Of a DNA stretch of 64,000 nt, positions 12,984-22,211 are shown one piece after another; the first letter of the stretch is position 1, and each line of letters begins with the position of its first letter. This DNA is from Paracoccus cavernae (lineage in GTDB: Bacteria; Pseudomonadota; Alphaproteobacteria; Rhodobacterales; Rhodobacteraceae), in assembly GCA_030410095.1 (NCBI GenBank), contig JAUFRC010000001.1, positions 1,686,501 to 1,750,500 of the forward strand, written 5' to 3'. The notes beneath the pieces are model-generated. The model ran no database searches. It was not told the origin of the DNA and worked only from the letters and a program-made list of their open reading frames with translations. A program made the position numbers and the translations under genes.

Positions 12984-13604
12984 TTAGTTCTGAGCGTAGA
13001 ATTCGACGACCAGGTTCGGTTCCATGACCACGGCGTAGGGGACATCGCCCAGAGCCGGGGTGCGCACGAAGGTCGCGGTCATTTTGTTGTGGTCGACTTC
13101 GACATAGTCCGGAACGTCACGCTCTGCGAGAGCGACGGCTTCCAGGACGATGGCGAGCTGGCGCGATTTCTCGCGGACCGAGATGATGTCGCCTTCTTTG
13201 ACGCGGTAGGACGCGATGTTCACGCGCTTGCCGTTCACTTCGACATGGCCGTGGTTCACGAACTGGCGTGCGGCAAAGATGGTCGGAACGAATTTCGCAC
13301 GGTAAACGATGGCGTCGAGGCGGCGCTCGAGCAGACCGATCAGGTTTTCACCGGTGTCGCCCTTGACGCGCTCAGCTTCCGAGTAGATGCGGCGGAATTG
13401 CTTCTCGGTCAGGTCGCCGTAGTAACCTTTGAGTTTCTGCTTCGCACGCAGCTGGGTACCGAAGTCCGACAGCTTGTTCTTGCGGCGCTGGCCGTGCTGG
13501 CCCGGGCCGTATTCGCGGCGGTTGACCGGCGATTTCGCGCGGCCCCAGATGTTTTCGCCCATGCGGCGATCGAGTTTGTACTTGGCAGCTGTGCGTTTGG
13601 TCAC
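12984..13604 (-). CDS. rpsD: 30S ribosomal protein S4
   Basis: Primary 16S rRNA-binding protein that nucleates 30S body assembly. The 206 residues are intact and contain the S4 N-terminal region ([13 protein letters not shown]) and the S4 RNA-binding domain ([31 protein letters not shown]). The start is GTG at 13604 with AAGGAG 7 nt upstream; no ATG fits. It stands alone, as is usual in Rhodobacteraceae, and has a strong terminator. Confidence 0.97.
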   Translation of the reverse strand: MTKRTAAKYKLDRRMGENIWGRAKSPVNRREYGPGQHGQRRKNKLSDFGTQLRAKQKLKGYYGDLTEKQFRRIYSEAERVKGDTGENLIGLLERRLDAIVYRAKFVPTIFAARQFVNHGHVEVNGKRVNIASYRVKEGDIISVREKSRQLAIVLEAVALAERDVPDYVEVDHNKMTATFVRTPALGDVPYAVVMEPNLVVEFYAQN

Positions 13605-14088
13605 GGCTGATCTCCTTCACAAATGTTGCTTTGACGGCGGTTCCGGGACCGGTAGCATTCCCCGGGCCGTCCAAGCATTCGAAGGGCGTTGTCCTCTGGC
13701 TTGCGCCCGACAGGAATCCTTGCGGGGGCCACCAACACCAATGAAAACGCGCTTATAGCCGCGTCCGGCCCCGAGTCAAGCAGGCTTGTCGCATCGAGGC
13801 CCCCTCGTCGCCGGCAAGCGGGGTGCGCAGGCAAAGCATCACGCGACCGCCATATCAGGCACCGACACCGCCCGCAAATCGGACGCACCGCGACAGGCAA
13901 CAGGGCGTGCACGCCCCCCTGCGCGTTGCCTATTTGATATCGGGGCATTACTCGGTGATTTTTCTGCGATCGCTTACCTTTTGTTTAGCAATTCAATCTA
14001 ACCTTCATTTGGTTGACGAAATCTGACAAGCGGGCAAATCTTTGTTGTTTTCCGGCAGGGAATCACCTTCGCTCCGAAAGGAATCACT
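13605..14088. other. Non-coding region between rpsD and nucleosidase gene
   Basis: About 480 nt between divergent genes. The right half becomes AT-rich (13940-14060), and TTGACG at 14013 could be a -35 element for the rightward gene, but no good -10 lies at the right distance. I see no RNA gene or repeat. Confidence 0.4.
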
Positions 14089-15060
14089 ATGCGCCTGACC
14101 CTTGCAGCGCTCGGCATTGCTTTCGGCGCCCATACCGGCTTCGCGGCCCCGCCCGCATGGGACGACACACCGCGGATCGCCGTCGTCTCCGCCTTTGAGC
14201 CCGAATGGCAGGCCATTCGCGCGGCGGTCGTGGCCTCGGGAAGCACCAATGTGAACGGAACGGAATTCGTGACCGGCACTTTGGCGGGCAAGGATGTGGT
14301 TCTTTATATGTCGGGCGTCTCGATGGTGAATGCCGCGATGACGACCCAGCTCGCGCTCGACCGCTACAACATTTCCTCGGTGGTCTTCACCGGCATCGCG
14401 GGCAGCGCCGATCCCGCGCTCCATATCGGCGATGTCGTGGTGCCCGAACGCTGGGGCCAGTATTTCGAGGTGATCGCCGCCCGCGACCGCGACGGGCACC
14501 TGACCATCCCGCGCTATTTTTCCTCGACCCACACCAATTTCGGCGTTTTCGTGCCGCGTGATGTCGATGTGATCTCCGCGGTTCCCGATGCGCCCGAAAC
14601 CAAATTCTGGTTCGATGTCGACCCGTCCCTTTTCGAGATCGCAAAGGGCGCGGTTCTTGATGTCGAGCTGAACAATTGCAGCAAGGGCAAGGCTTGCCTG
14701 ACCCATATTCCGCAGGTGCATGTCGGCGGGAACGGCGTGTCGTCCTCGGTCTTCGTCGATAATGCCGCGATGCGCGAATGGGCCTTTACCAACTATCAGG
14801 CCGAAGTGCTCGATATGGAAAGCGCGGCGGTGGCGCAGGTCGCCTGGAGCAACCAGATCCCCTTTATCGCCTTCCGCTCGGTCTCGGATCTTGCAGGCGG
14901 CGGCGCGGGGCAAAACGAGATGGGGACCTTCATGGATCTCGCCTCAGAGAACTCGGTCCGCGTCGTCAGCCGTTTCATCGAAGCCATGCCCCGATCCGGC
15001 ACGCAGGCGCCGGCCAGCGCTGCACCCGCTCCGGTCGCGCCTGTCGCCGCCAATCCCTGA
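14089..15060 (+). CDS. Exported nucleoside phosphorylase/MTA-SAH nucleosidase-like protein
   Basis: PNP/UDP phosphorylase-fold protein related to 5'-methylthioadenosine/S-adenosylhomocysteine nucleosidase. IAVVSAFEPEWQAI, FTGIAGSADP, LDMESAAVAQVA and FRSVSDLAGG match the MTAN core, including the Met-Glu ribose contact and the catalytic Asp in SDLA. The first 20 residues (MRLTLAALGIAFGAHTGFAA) are a signal peptide, so it should act in the periplasm, unlike cytoplasmic MTAN. A Pro/Ala tail ends it at 323 residues, longer than MTAN (about 230). AAAGG precedes the ATG at 14089. The frame is intact. It may strip purine nucleosides outside the cytoplasm; the substrate is not provable here. Confidence 0.8.
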   Translation: MRLTLAALGIAFGAHTGFAAPPAWDDTPRIAVVSAFEPEWQAIRAAVVASGSTNVNGTEFVTGTLAGKDVVLYMSGVSMVNAAMTTQLALDRYNISSVVFTGIAGSADPALHIGDVVVPERWGQYFEVIAARDRDGHLTIPRYFSSTHTNFGVFVPRDVDVISAVPDAPETKFWFDVDPSLFEIAKGAVLDVELNNCSKGKACLTHIPQVHVGGNGVSSSVFVDNAAMREWAFTNYQAEVLDMESAAVAQVAWSNQIPFIAFRSVSDLAGGGAGQNEMGTFMDLASENSVRVVSRFIEAMPRSGTQAPASAAPAPVAPVAANP

Positions 15061-15204
15061 CAGCCGCGCCGGAACCCGACTGTGCAAGGGCCGTTACAGG
15101 CCCCCTGCCCGCCTCGCCGCCTCCGACTTCGGGCTTTCCCCTTCTCGGGGCTTGAGTGCCCCAGTCCGAGGCCCTATCTTCAAAGGCACGAAAGGCGGTT
15201 TCCC

Positions 15205-15576
15205 ATGTTTTCCATTCCCGGCAAGTCCCCCGTCACCATCACCCCCGCGGCAGAGCGCCAGATCGCCAAGCTCATGGCGGGCAAATCGGCCGTCGGGCTG
15301 CGCATCGGCCTGAAGAAGGGCGGTTGTGCGGGTATGGAATATACGATGGAGATGGCAGAGGCCCCCAACAGCGCCGACGAGGTCGTCGAACAGGGCGATG
15401 CCCGCGTGCTGATCGCGCCGACCGCGCAGATGTTCCTTTTCGGGACGGAAATCGACTATGAAACCGGCCTGCTCGAATCCGGCTTCAAGTTCCGCAACCC
15501 GAATGTGACCGAATCTTGCGGCTGCGGCGAATCGATCCGCTTCGAGCCTTTGGCCGGTGTTCCCACCGCATCCTGA
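15205..15576 (+). CDS. HesB/IscA-type Fe-S cluster assembly protein
   Basis: A-type carrier that passes Fe-S clusters to apo-proteins. The 123 residues carry the three conserved cysteines, one in KKGGCAGMEY and two in SCGCGESI. The start at 15205 (MFSIPGK) is chosen because homology begins there; upstream in-frame codons are arginine/proline-rich read-through. The frame is intact. It could be IscA, SufA or ErpA; the sequence alone and the lack of suf/isc neighbours do not decide. Confidence 0.9.
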   Translation: MFSIPGKSPVTITPAAERQIAKLMAGKSAVGLRIGLKKGGCAGMEYTMEMAEAPNSADEVVEQGDARVLIAPTAQMFLFGTEIDYETGLLESGFKFRNPNVTESCGCGESIRFEPLAGVPTAS

Positions 15577-15707
15577 GCCCCGCTTCGGCCCCTTTCCGCC
15601 ATGTTGGCGCAAACAGACGAAACCATAGTCTGAAACCGGCGCGCGGCGCTTGAACGGCTGGCGCGAACCTCCTAATCCCTGATGAAAATCAGTCATGAGG
15701 GATGGAT

Positions 15708-16448
15708 ATGGCTCCGCGCAAACTGGCCGCCGGCAATTGGAAGATGAACGGGACTTTGGCCTCGCTGGCCGAGATCGACCAGCTTCTGGCCGACCACCCC
15801 GCCCCCGCCTGCGACGTGCTGATCTGCCCCCTGCCGTTCTGGTCCATGCGATGGCGCAGCGGGCCGATGGCTCGAAACTGATGGTCGGAGGGCAGGATTG
15901 CCATGCCAAGACCTCGGGCGCGCATACCGGCGATATTGCGGCCGTCGAGCTGAAGGATGTCGGTGCAAGCCATGTCATCCTCGGCCATTCCGAGCGCCGC
16001 GCCGATCACGGCGAGAGCGATGCGGATGTCGAGGCGAAAGCCCAGGCCGCCCATGCGGCGGGCCTCGTCGCGGTGATCTGCGTCGGCGAGACCGAGGCGC
16101 AGCGCGATGCCGGCCAGACGCTCGATCTGATCGCAAGCCAGCTTGCCGGTTCGGTTCCCGCAGGCGCAAATGCGCAGAACACCGTCATCGCCTACGAGCC
16201 GGTCTGGGCGATCGGCACCGGCCGCACCCCACCAACGAGCAGATCGCCGAGGTCCATGCCCTGATGCGCGACAAGCTTTCCGCACGTTTCGCGGATGGCG
16301 CCGATTTCTCGCTGCTCTATGGCGGCTCGGTCAAACCCTCGAATGCGGCCGAGATTTTCGCCATTGCCCATGTCGACGGCGCTCTGGTCGGGGCGCGAGC
16401 CTCAAGGCTGCCGACTTCGGCGGCATTATTTCGGCGCTCGCTGCGTAG
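15708..16448 (+). CDS. tpiA: Triose-phosphate isomerase (three frameshifts)
   Basis: Interconverts dihydroxyacetone phosphate and glyceraldehyde 3-phosphate. The active-site segments lie in three frames: [12 protein letters not shown] (Lys), VILGHSERR (His), [11 protein letters not shown] (Glu) and [12 protein letters not shown] (phosphate loop). Breaks near 15833, 16232 and 16397 are each restored by adding one C, C or G to a run (six C, five C and five G expected). The ATG at 15708 starts the homologous region. This gene shows the window-wide deletion pattern most clearly. Confidence 0.93.
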
Positions 16449-16604
16449 AATAATCTTTCAAATCAACGCAAATTTCCGCAATCCGGAACGCCATTCCCGC
16501 TTTTAACGCAAAGTAGGGATGGTGTTTCGGATATTGCCTATAGAGTCCTCTTGCAAAAGTTGACCGTGCAAGCGTAGCTCTGCGCTCATTGACAGGGTTT
16601 TGTG

Positions 16605-17670
16605 ATGACCGAGGCTGCGGGCCGGGCTGATCCGGCGATCTCTTTCCAAGGCGTGAGCCGCCGCTATCCGCAAAAGGCGGTGGCGGCGATGTGACGGCGC
16701 TTGACGATGTCTGGCTGGATGTGCCGCAAGGCGGCATCACCGGCATTATCGGCGCTCCGGCGCGGGCAAATCGACGCTTTTGCGCATGGTGAACGGGCTT
16801 GAACGTCCTTCGTCGGGCAAGGTCATCGTGAACGGCCGCGATGTCGGTGCGGCCGAAGGGGCCGAGCTGCGGGCGATCCGCCGCGAAGTCGGGATGATCT
16901 TCCAGCATTTCAACCTGCTCGCCTCGCGCACGGTTCGCGACAATATCGCGCTGCCGCTGGAGATCGCGGGCGCGCCGCAAAGCGGCATCCGCGCCCGAGT
17001 CGATGATCTGGTCGAGCTCGTGGGCCTTGGCGCGCAAGCCAACCGCTATCCGGCAGAGCTTTCGGGCGGCCAGAAGCAGCGCGTCGGCATTGCCCGTGCG
17101 CTCGCCACCAATCCGCGCGTGCTGCTGTCGGACGAGGCGACCTCGGCGCTCGATCCCGACACCACGCGTCAGGTTCTGGAGCTGCTGCAAAGCATCAACA
17201 AGGAGCTGGGCCTGACCATCCTGCTCATCACCCACGAAATGGCGGTGGTGCGCGATATCTGCAGCCATGTCGCGGTGATCGAGGCGGGCCGGATCGTCGA
17301 GGCCGGCGAGACCTACGGCGTCTTCTCGCATCCCAAACATCCGACGACGCGCTCCTTCCTGACCGGCGTCACCGGCGTCGCCGTGCCGAGCTTTGTCGCC
17401 AACCAGATGCAGCCCGCACCGCAAGGCGCGGCCTCGCAGGCCGTGGTCCAGATCACCTTCATCGGCGATCACGCCACCGATCCGATGCTGTCGCGCCTTG
17501 CCGTCGAATGCGGGATCGAGACCAACATCCTTGCCGGCGCCATCGAAGAGATCGGCACCAATCCTTTCGGCAGCCTCATCGTCTCGCTGCCCGCCGCACG
17601 GACGACCGAGGCGCAGGGCTTTCTCAATGACCATGGCATGATGACCGAGGTACTTGGCTATGTCGGCTAA
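16605..17670 (+). CDS. metN: Methionine ABC importer ATPase (two frameshifts)
   Basis: ATPase of the MetNIQ importer for L/D-methionine. After breaks near 16675 (one A lost) and 16757 (one C lost, inside the Walker [10 protein letters not shown]), the frame runs cleanly through [12 protein letters not shown], the ABC signature [20 protein letters not shown] (Walker B) and [10 protein letters not shown]. The last 80 residues ([16 protein letters not shown] onward) are the NIL domain that binds methionine for feedback inhibition. The stop overlaps the metI start. No riboswitch-like structure was seen in the 150 nt upstream. Confidence 0.94.
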
Positions 17671-18333
17671 TCTGATCAACCTGCTCTGGGTCTCGACGCT
17701 GCAAACGCTTTATATGGTCGCGCTTTCGACCATCATCGGCACGCTGATCGGCGGGCCTTTGGGGATCTTTCTCGCGACCTCGAAAAAGGGCGAGCTGTTT
17801 TCCGCGCCGCTGGTCAACCGCGTGCTCGGGCTGGCCGTGAATGCCGCGCGCTCGACGCCCTTCATCATTCTGGTTGTCGCGATCATTCCGCTGACCCGTT
17901 TCATCGTCGGGACCTCGATCGGTACCAATGCCGCGATCGTGCCGCTGACGATTGCCGCCGCCCCCTTCATCGCACGTCTGGTCGAAGCCTCGATCCGCGA
18001 AGTCGACAGCGGCCTGATCGAGGCCGCGCGCTCGATGGGGCAACGCCTGCCCAGATCGTGCGCAAGGTTCTGGTCGCAGAGGCCATGCCGGGCATCGTTT
18101 TGGGCCTCACCTTGGCCGTGGTCAGCCTGATCGGTTATTCGGCCATGGTCGGCGCAGTCGGCGGCAAGGGATTGGGCGATCTCGGGATCCGCTACGGCTA
18201 CCAGCGCTTCATGCCCGAGGTGATGCTGGCCGTCGTCGTGATCCTGATCGTCATGGTCCAGCTGGTGCAATCGGCCGGTGAATGGATCGCCGCCCGTTTC
18301 GACAAACGCGCGCCCCGCAATCAGGGCCGCTGA
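17660..18333 (+). CDS. metI: Methionine ABC importer permease (one frameshift)
   Basis: Inner-membrane permease of MetNIQ. Five or more hydrophobic helices are visible, with the EAA loop around [16 protein letters not shown] and [16 protein letters not shown]. The break near 18040 is repaired by one more G in GGGG, restoring SMGATPAQ. It overlaps metN by 11 nt (ATG at 17660, metN stop at 17668-17670), which implies translational coupling. Length after repair is about 225 residues, normal. Confidence 0.94.
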
Positions 18334-18358
18334 CAGAGTTTTTCATAGGAGAGAGCAC

Positions 18359-19140
18359 ATGAAAAAGCTTCGCTTCACTGCTATGACCGCTGCAATCGCA
18401 CTGGTCGCTGGTATGGCTTCGGCCGAAGACATCAAGGTTGGTGTCTCGGTCGGCGAACATGCCGAGATCATGGAACAGGTGGTTCCGGTCGCCAAGGAAA
18501 AGGGCCTGAACATCGATCTGGTCGAGTTCACCGATTACGTCATGCCGAACCAGGCTTTGGCGGATGGCGACCTCAACGCCAACATCTTCCAGCACAAGCC
18601 CTATCTCGACCAGCAGATCGCGGATCGCGGCTATGATCTGACCCCGATCGGCCTGACCTTCACCACCCCGATGGGCGCCTATTCGGAAAAGCTGAAATCG
18701 CTCGAGGAACTGCCCGAGGCCGGCAAAGTCGCGATCCCGAACGATCCGACCAACGGCGGCCGCGCGCTTTTGCTGCTGGCCGACAAGGGCGTGATCACGC
18801 TGAAGGACGGCGTCGGCCTGACGCCGAGCCCGCTGGACGTCGTCGACAACGCCAAAAGCTCGAATTCCTCGAGCTGGACGCAGCCCAGCTGCCGCGCTCG
18901 CTGGCGGATGCGGATGTCGCGATCATCAACACCAACTTCGCGATCGAAGCCGGTCTTGATCCGAACACCGACGCAATCGCGATCGAGAACGCAGAAGGCC
19001 CCTATGCCAACCTGATCGTCGTGAAAACCGCCGACAAGGATGCCGAATGGGCCAAGCAGCTCGTGGAAGCCTATCACGACGCGCGCATCAAGACCTTCAT
19101 CGAAGAGAAATACAAAGGCTCGGTCATCCCGGCTTTCTGA
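18359..19140 (+). CDS. metQ: Methionine-binding protein (one frameshift)
   Basis: Periplasmic binding component of MetNIQ (NlpA family). The signal peptide is MKKLRFTAMTAAIALVAGMA with cleavage near ASA-ED. No lipobox cysteine is present, so it is probably soluble rather than a lipoprotein. IKVGVSVGEHAEIMEQV, FQHKPYLDQQ and VAIPNDPTNGGRAL are family motifs. The break near 18853 is repaired by one A in AAAA, giving NAKKLEFLELDAAQLPRSL; the rest follows to VIPAF. ATAGGAGAG precedes the ATG. It closes the metNIQ operon before a bidirectional terminator. Confidence 0.94.
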
Positions 19141-19162
19141 TCCTTCACAGGTCGTCCGAATG

Positions 19163-19191
19163 AAAACGCCCCGCGGTTTGCGGGGCGTTTT
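19163..19191. terminator. Bidirectional terminator after metQ
   Basis: AAAACGCCCCGC and GCGGGGCGTTTT form a 12-bp stem around GGTTT, with A/T flanks on both sides. It lies between convergent genes and can serve both. Confidence 0.9.
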
Positions 19192-19202
19192 GCGTTCGGT
19201 GA

Positions 19203-20708
19203 TTATGCCTCGGGCTGCATCGAGCCGGTGCGGCGGAGCCGGTCGTGCCAGCTCAACGCCTCTTCGAGCAGATGCGGAGTATGGCCGCCGCGCGCCACTG
19301 CGCGCTCGAAGTAGTCCGAGATCTGTCCGCGCCATTCGGGATGGACGCAATTGGCGATCACAAGCCGCGCACGCTCGCGCGGGGCAAGGCCGCGCAGATC
19401 GGCCAGCCCTTGTTCGGTCACCAGAATATCGACGTCATGCTCGGTATGGTCGACATGGCTGACCATCGGCACGACCGAAGAAATCCTGCCGCCCTTGGCC
19501 ACGGATTTCGTCACGAAAATCGACATGAAGGCATTGCGTGCGAAATCGCCCGAACCGCCGATCCCGTTCATCATCTGCGTGCCCATGACATGGGTCGAGT
19601 TGACGTTGCCGTAAATGTCGAATTCGAGCGCGGTATTGATCGCGATGATGCCCAGACGGCGCACGATCTCGGGGTGGTTCGAGATCTCCTGCGGGCGTAG
19701 CATCAGGCGCGATTTGTACTCGTCGAGCCGCGGCATGACCGAGGCGCTTTTCGCGGGCGAGAGCGTCATCGACGAGCCCGAGGCAAAGACCATCTTGCCC
19801 GCATCGAACAGATCGAAGGTCGAATCCTGCAAGACCTCGGAATACATGGTCAGATCGTGGAAGGGGCTGTCGATCATCCCGTGCAACACGGCATTCGCGA
19901 TCGTGCCGATCCCCGCCTGAAGCGGCTGGAGCTGGTTGGTCAGACGGCCGGCCGCCACTTCGCTTTTGAAAAACTCGACCAGATGGCCGGCAATCGCGCG
20001 GGTCTCTTCGTCGGGTTCGAGAATGTTCGAGGCGCTGTCGTGCTTTTGCGAGATGACGATGGCCGCGATTTTCTCGGGCGGGATCGGGATATAGGGCAGG
20101 CCCACACGGCTTTGCGGCGCGACCACCGGCACCGGCATCCGCGCGGGGCGATAGGTCGGGATATAGATGTCGTGCATCCCCTCCAGCGTCAGAGGCTGGC
20201 TGGTGTTGATCTCGACGATGACCTTGGGCGCGAGGATCGCGAAACTGGCCGAATTGCCGACCGAGGTCGTCGGAATGATGCCGCCCTGCTCGTTGATCGC
20301 GACCGCCTCGATGATCGCTATGTCGACAGCGGGAAGCTGGTGGGTGCGCAGCTGCTCGACGGTTTCCGAGAGGTGCTGGTCGATGAACATGACCTCGCCC
20401 GCATTGATCTCGCGGCGCAAGGCGGGGTCGGATTGAAAGGGAATGCGGCGCGAGAGCGCATGGGCCTCGGCCAGGGTCTTGTCGAGATCATTGCCCAGGC
20501 TCGCGCCGGTCATCAGCGTCACCTTGAGCGGATCGCGCTTTGCGCGTTCGGCCAAAGCCATCGGCACTGCCTTGGCCTCGCCCGCACGGGTAAAGCCGCT
20601 CATGCCCAGAACCATCCCGTCCTTGATCAGCGCGGCAGCCTCGTCGGCGCTGACGACGCGGTCACGCAAGGCGTGGTTTCGGATGCGTGAAAGATAATCC
20701 TCGGCCAT
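19203..20708 (-). CDS. Acetyl-CoA hydrolase/transferase family CoA-transferase
   Basis: Class I CoA-transferase-fold enzyme of 501 residues, intact. It starts LSRIRNHALRDRVVSADEAA and has the C-terminal domain motif IGGSGDFARNA. The glutamate expected to carry CoA lies in TMYSEVLQD. Relatives include succinyl-CoA:acetate CoA-transferase (AarC), ScpC and fungal Ach1, so the likely job is moving CoA between succinyl-, propionyl- and acetyl-CoA in acetate or propionate metabolism rather than simple hydrolysis. The start at 20708 has GGAGGAG 4 nt upstream. It is a single gene with no linked partner. Confidence 0.9.
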   Translation of the reverse strand: MAEDYLSRIRNHALRDRVVSADEAAALIKDGMVLGMSGFTRAGEAKAVPMALAERAKRDPLKVTLMTGASLGNDLDKTLAEAHALSRRIPFQSDPALRREINAGEVMFIDQHLSETVEQLRTHQLPAVDIAIIEAVAINEQGGIIPTTSVGNSASFAILAPKVIVEINTSQPLTLEGMHDIYIPTYRPARMPVPVVAPQSRVGLPYIPIPPEKIAAIVISQKHDSASNILEPDEETRAIAGHLVEFFKSEVAAGRLTNQLQPLQAGIGTIANAVLHGMIDSPFHDLTMYSEVLQDSTFDLFDAGKMVFASGSSMTLSPAKSASVMPRLDEYKSRLMLRPQEISNHPEIVRRLGIIAINTALEFDIYGNVNSTHVMGTQMMNGIGGSGDFARNAFMSIFVTKSVAKGGRISSVVPMVSHVDHTEHDVDILVTEQGLADLRGLAPRERARLVIANCVHPEWRGQISDYFERAVARGGHTPHLLEEALSWHDRLRRTGSMQPEA

Positions 20709-20829
20709 GGCACTCCTCCGGCTTTTTCAATCCAAAAATGAATGAATCCTTCCCAATTCTTTCGGCTTACGGCTTTCGGATGAAGGTGACAAATCAAGGC
20801 AGTCATGCCCCCAACGCAAAGCGGCAAAC

Positions 20830-20865
20830 AAAAGGGCCTTTAGCGTTGCCGCCAAAGGCCCTTTT
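20830..20865. terminator. Bidirectional terminator between CoA-transferase and VOC genes
   Basis: A perfect 12-bp stem pairs AAAAGGGCCTTT with AAAGGCCCTTTT around a 12-nt loop. It ends transcription of the leftward VOC gene whose stop is at 20897. Confidence 0.88.
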
Positions 20866-20896
20866 CCATTGGAATATCCGCGCCTTCGCAGGGATT

Positions 20897-21689
20897 TCAG
20901 CCCGGTTTGCGTTCCAGAACGAACCGCGTCCCCCAAGGATCGCGCAGATCTTTTTGCACGGCCGCGTCATAAAGCGCGGGGTCGAGCTGCAATGTGACCG
21001 AAGCCAGTCCCGCCTCGCCCTCGGGACGGGGGCTGTTGTTCACCCCCAGGCATTGACCGCGAGATGGTGGTGATAGCCGCCCGAGGCATAAAACATCGAG
21101 CCGCCGTCGCCCTGAACGATCTCCATATTCAGGGGCCGGTGATGAAATCCGTCGCGGCCTCGATCCCGCCGACCTGCATATGGACATGGCCCACCACGGT
21201 CTGTTCGGGTGCGCCGCGCCAAACGCCCGCCGCATCATCCGCAACCGCCCGCAGATCGAGCCCGCGCGCGTACATCGCGATACGGCCGTTGCGGCGCGGC
21301 CAGAGTTCGCGCGGGGTATCGGCCGTGACCTCGATCCCGTTGCCCTCGGGGTCGCTGAAGTAAAGGGAATCGCTGGCACCGTGATCCTCCGCCGCGCCAA
21401 GGCGGTGACCGAGCGCGGTGAAATGGCGCAGGAAGGCGCCCAGATCTCCGCGGCCCGGTACAAGGAAGGCCGTATGGTTGAGGCCCGAACCACCGCGCGA
21501 GCGCCTTGCGGCCTTGTCGCCCCGCAGCTCCAGCAGCACCCGACCGCCCGCCCCCAGACGGATCGTCCCGCGATCCGCCGACAGCTCTTCGAGACCCACG
21601 ACCGAGCGGTAGAAATCGCCCAACTTGTCGAGATCGCGCACGATCAGGGCCACATGGCCCACCACCACCGGTGCGTCGTTCGTTGCCAT
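20897..21689 (-). CDS. VOC-family (glyoxalase/extradiol dioxygenase-like) protein, two domains (two frameshifts)
   Basis: Vicinal-oxygen-chelate metalloenzyme of the CatE-like type with two repeats. The first is at VVGHVALIVRDLDKLGDFY and SGLNHTAFLV. The second is at VVGHVHMQVGGIEAATDF and GGYHHHLAVNAWG, and the histidines are likely metal ligands. Frames change near 21132 and 21045, and the tail ends RFVLERKPG at 20897. The ATG at 21689 has GGGAG about 7 nt upstream. It probably cleaves a catechol-like or dicarbonyl substrate; which one cannot be told. A DoxX-family gene lies just upstream on the same strand, suggesting a two-gene unit. Confidence 0.85.
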
Positions 21690-21715
21690 CAAACCACTCC
21701 CTTAGTTACCCTTGG

Positions 21716-22111
21716 TTACCGCGAAGCGCCCCCGCCCAGAGCCGCCAGCGCGACCATCACGATCGCCCAGAAGACGGGATATTCCCAACCACCGCCGGGA
21801 TTGCCGAAGCCGAAGCCGTTGGCGACATGGCCGAACCAAGCCGCGCCCAGCAAAACCAGAGCCATCACCAGCGAAACGGCGCGCGTCGCCGCCCCGAGAA
21901 TAAGGGCAAGGCCGCCGAGGATTTCAACCGTCATGGTCAGATAGCCGAGCGCGCCGGGCAGGCCGAGCGATTGGAAATAGCCCGCAGTCCCCGCCGGCGT
22001 GAACACGAAAAGCTTGGTCAGGCCGTGGATCAGGAAAAGCCCGCCGGTCGAGACCCGCAGGATCAGCGCGGCAAGATCGCTCGAATTGGTATCAACAGTC
22101 GTATCGGACAT
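21716..22111 (-). CDS. DoxX-family membrane protein
   Basis: Small integral membrane protein (131 residues, four hydrophobic segments) of the DoxX/TQO-small-subunit family, with the family entry LILRVSTGGLFLIHGLTKLF and the ending GGGWEYPVFWAIVM. The start at 22111 (MSDTTVD) has GGAG 8 nt upstream. The physiological role of these proteins is loosely defined (redox or detoxification). It lies 26 nt before the VOC gene and diverges from a LysR regulator, which probably controls both. Confidence 0.85.
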   Translation of the reverse strand: MSDTTVDTNSSDLAALILRVSTGGLFLIHGLTKLFVFTPAGTAGYFQSLGLPGALGYLTMTVEILGGLALILGAATRAVSLVMALVLLGAAWFGHVANGFGFGNPGGGWEYPVFWAIVMVALAALGGGASR

Positions 22112-22154
22112 GATTTGTGCTCCATTCATCATTGGAGCGAAGATGGCACTTCTG

Positions 22155-22175
22155 ATATCCCTCGATAACGGATAT
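22155..22175. promoter_or_regulatory. Candidate LysR operator between doxX and lysR
   Basis: A perfect inverted repeat, ATATCC-N9-GGATAT, sits in the 100-nt divergent promoter region and contains the T-N11-A pattern typical of LysR-type binding sites. The surrounding sequence is AT-rich, unlike its neighbours. Confidence 0.5.
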
Positions 22176-22211
22176 ATTGAGCGAAATATTGCCGCCATAT
22201 TGTGGATAGTC

